Of a stretch of DNA of 64,000 nucleotides, positions 63,401 through 64,000 are shown piece by piece; within the stretch, counting starts at the first letter, position 1; every line of letters begins with the position of its first letter. The DNA lies in NCBI RefSeq assembly GCF_051401765.1, contig NW_027480482.1, positions 2,108,001 to 2,172,000 of the forward strand. The letters are read 5' to 3'. The stretch is from Calliopsis andreniformis (lineage: Eukaryota > Arthropoda > Insecta > Hymenoptera > Andrenidae). Below the pieces are notes generated by a model that saw only the letters and a program-made list of their open reading frames with translations, was not told the origin of the DNA and did not search any database. A program made the translations under genes and the position numbers.

Positions 63401-64000
63401 CGATCGTCAATCCTCAATACTCAATCCTCAATCCTCAATACTCAATCCTCAATCCTCAATATTCAATCGTCAGTCTTCAATCCTCAATACTCAATCTTCA
63501 ATACTCAATCCTCAATCCTCAATCCTCATTCTTCAATCCTCGATACCCAATCCTCAATCTTCTATCCTCAATCCTCAATCCTCAGTTCTCAATCCTCAAT
63601 CCTCAAGCCTCAGTCCTCGAACCTCAATTCTGAATCCGCATTCCTGAATCCTCAATCTTCAGCCCTCAGTCATCAACAATCAGATGTCAATCCTCAATCC
63701 TGAATAGAATATCCTCAATTCACAGTTTTCAATACTCAATACTCAATCTGCAATCTTCAAACTTCTATCCACAATCATCAATTCTCATCACTCAACCCTC
63801 AACACTCAGTCCTCAATGCACAATCCTCAATCCCCAATCCTCAATCTTCAATCCTCAATTCTGAATCTTCAATCCTCAATCCTCAATCCTCAATACTCAA
63901 TCCTCAATCCTCAATATTCAATCGTCAGTCTTCAATCCTCAATACTCAATCTTCAATACTCAATCCTCAATCCTCAATCCTCAATCCTCAACTCTCAATC
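57491..64000. repeat. Large duplication of 39.2-45.8 kb, cut by window end
   Basis: Follows 39210-45782 in order. The offset is 18281 bp at first, 18274 bp after a 7-bp step (one CAATCCC unit fewer near 58025), and 18218 bp after a 56-bp step (eight heptamers fewer near 60590). Q modules are marked by TCCTAAAAC at 57567, 58893 and 62204, and module M copy 3 starts at about 60045. Differences noticed include GAATATACTC near 58516, a T/C difference near 58545, and CTCATTCCAC near 62864. It is still matching at base 64000, so the right edge is unknown. No gene and no hairpin box is present. Confidence 0.87.
61053..64000. repeat. Third copy of the 42835/50870 unit, truncated by the window
   Basis: Matches 42835-45782 at offset 18218 and 50870-53817 at offset 10183. 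Anchor boxes start at 61258, 61705, 62264, 63108 and 63664. It shares with the other two copies the one-base loss in ATTCCATTAC (about 61815; also 43597 and 51632). Three copies of the same 3-kb stretch in 21 kb, at unequal spacings of 8035 and 10183 bp, show that the repeat is a family of irregular higher-order units, not a fixed-length satellite monomer. Confidence 0.86.

Larger units (their letters stand above)
1..64000. repeat. Degenerate CAATCCT heptamer satellite array, whole window
   Basis: Every line of the window is made of 7-bp units whose consensus is CAATCCT on the + strand. Common variants are CAATCTT, CAATACT, CAATTCT, CAGTCCT, CAACCCT, CAAACCT, CAATCAT, CAATACC, CATTCTT and GAATCCT. 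Even segments that look unlike the consensus can be cut into successive 7-mers without losing phase. Phase is lost only at recurrent 6-mers, such as CATCCT after CAGCCCT, CGTCCT after CAGTCCT, and CATTCA after GAGCCCT. Both array edges lie outside the window. No unique sequence, gene, tRNA, rRNA or mobile element interrupts it. The pattern is that of satellite DNA; its chromosomal location cannot be told from the sequence. Confidence 0.98.

Noticed and set aside
1..64000. Telomeric repeat
   Set aside because: The G-rich/C-rich strand asymmetry and 7-bp unit recall telomeres, but TTGAGGA is not a telomere repeat I know, the units are highly variable, and large internal duplications are present. 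Telomerase-made arrays are far more uniform.
1..64000. tRNA, rRNA, riboswitch or other structured RNA genes
   Set aside because: No conserved RNA motif is seen. The G-poor strand can form very little base pairing outside the short palindromes.

Overview
The window is one uninterrupted block of satellite DNA. From base 1 to base 64000 the + strand is a degenerate tandem array of the 7-bp unit CAATCCT (equally TCCTCAA; TTGAGGA on the other strand). I found no gene, RNA gene, transposon, CRISPR array or other unique sequence. The + strand is built from C, T and A; G is scarce and concentrated in a few recurring diverged blocks.

The array is hierarchical. Level 1 is the heptamer. Level 2 is two kinds of diverged, conserved blocks. 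The 'anchor box' is 140 bp, exactly 20 variant heptamers in phase, beginning CAACAATCAG, with about 80 copies every 0.4-1.6 kb. The 'hairpin box' holds a 30-bp imperfect palindrome centred on GAATTC; about 30 copies were seen, all but two left of position 39,000. Level 3 is modules of about 0.4-1.6 kb built from these blocks. Level 4 is large, nearly identical duplications: a roughly 2.4-2.6 kb block at 1 and 4301; a 1.6 kb block three times (2593, 9713, 15987); a 6.25-6.27 kb tandem pair (8722 and 14975); a 4483-bp tandem pair (24975 and 29458) with a shorter third relative upstream; an 8035-bp spaced pair (42835 and 50870); and a roughly 6.5 kb block at 57491 that repeats 39.2-45.8 kb and runs off the window end.

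The many forward open frames are a by-product of the repeat. Because 7 is not a multiple of 3, all three forward frames of a pure array read the same heptapeptide SSILNPQ with no stop. The reverse strand has TGA in every frame once per 21 bp. None of the open frames is called as a gene.

Organism: there is nothing to assign it with. Tens of kilobases of satellite with multi-kilobase higher-order repeats and copies that look about 99.9% identical by eye fit eukaryotic heterochromatin (pericentromere, subtelomere, sex or B chromosome). Heptanucleotide arrays also occur in some bacteria, though I know of none this long, so that alternative stays open. Boundaries were placed by reading the sequence, not by alignment software, and are good to roughly 10-30 bp; copy counts are by eye.
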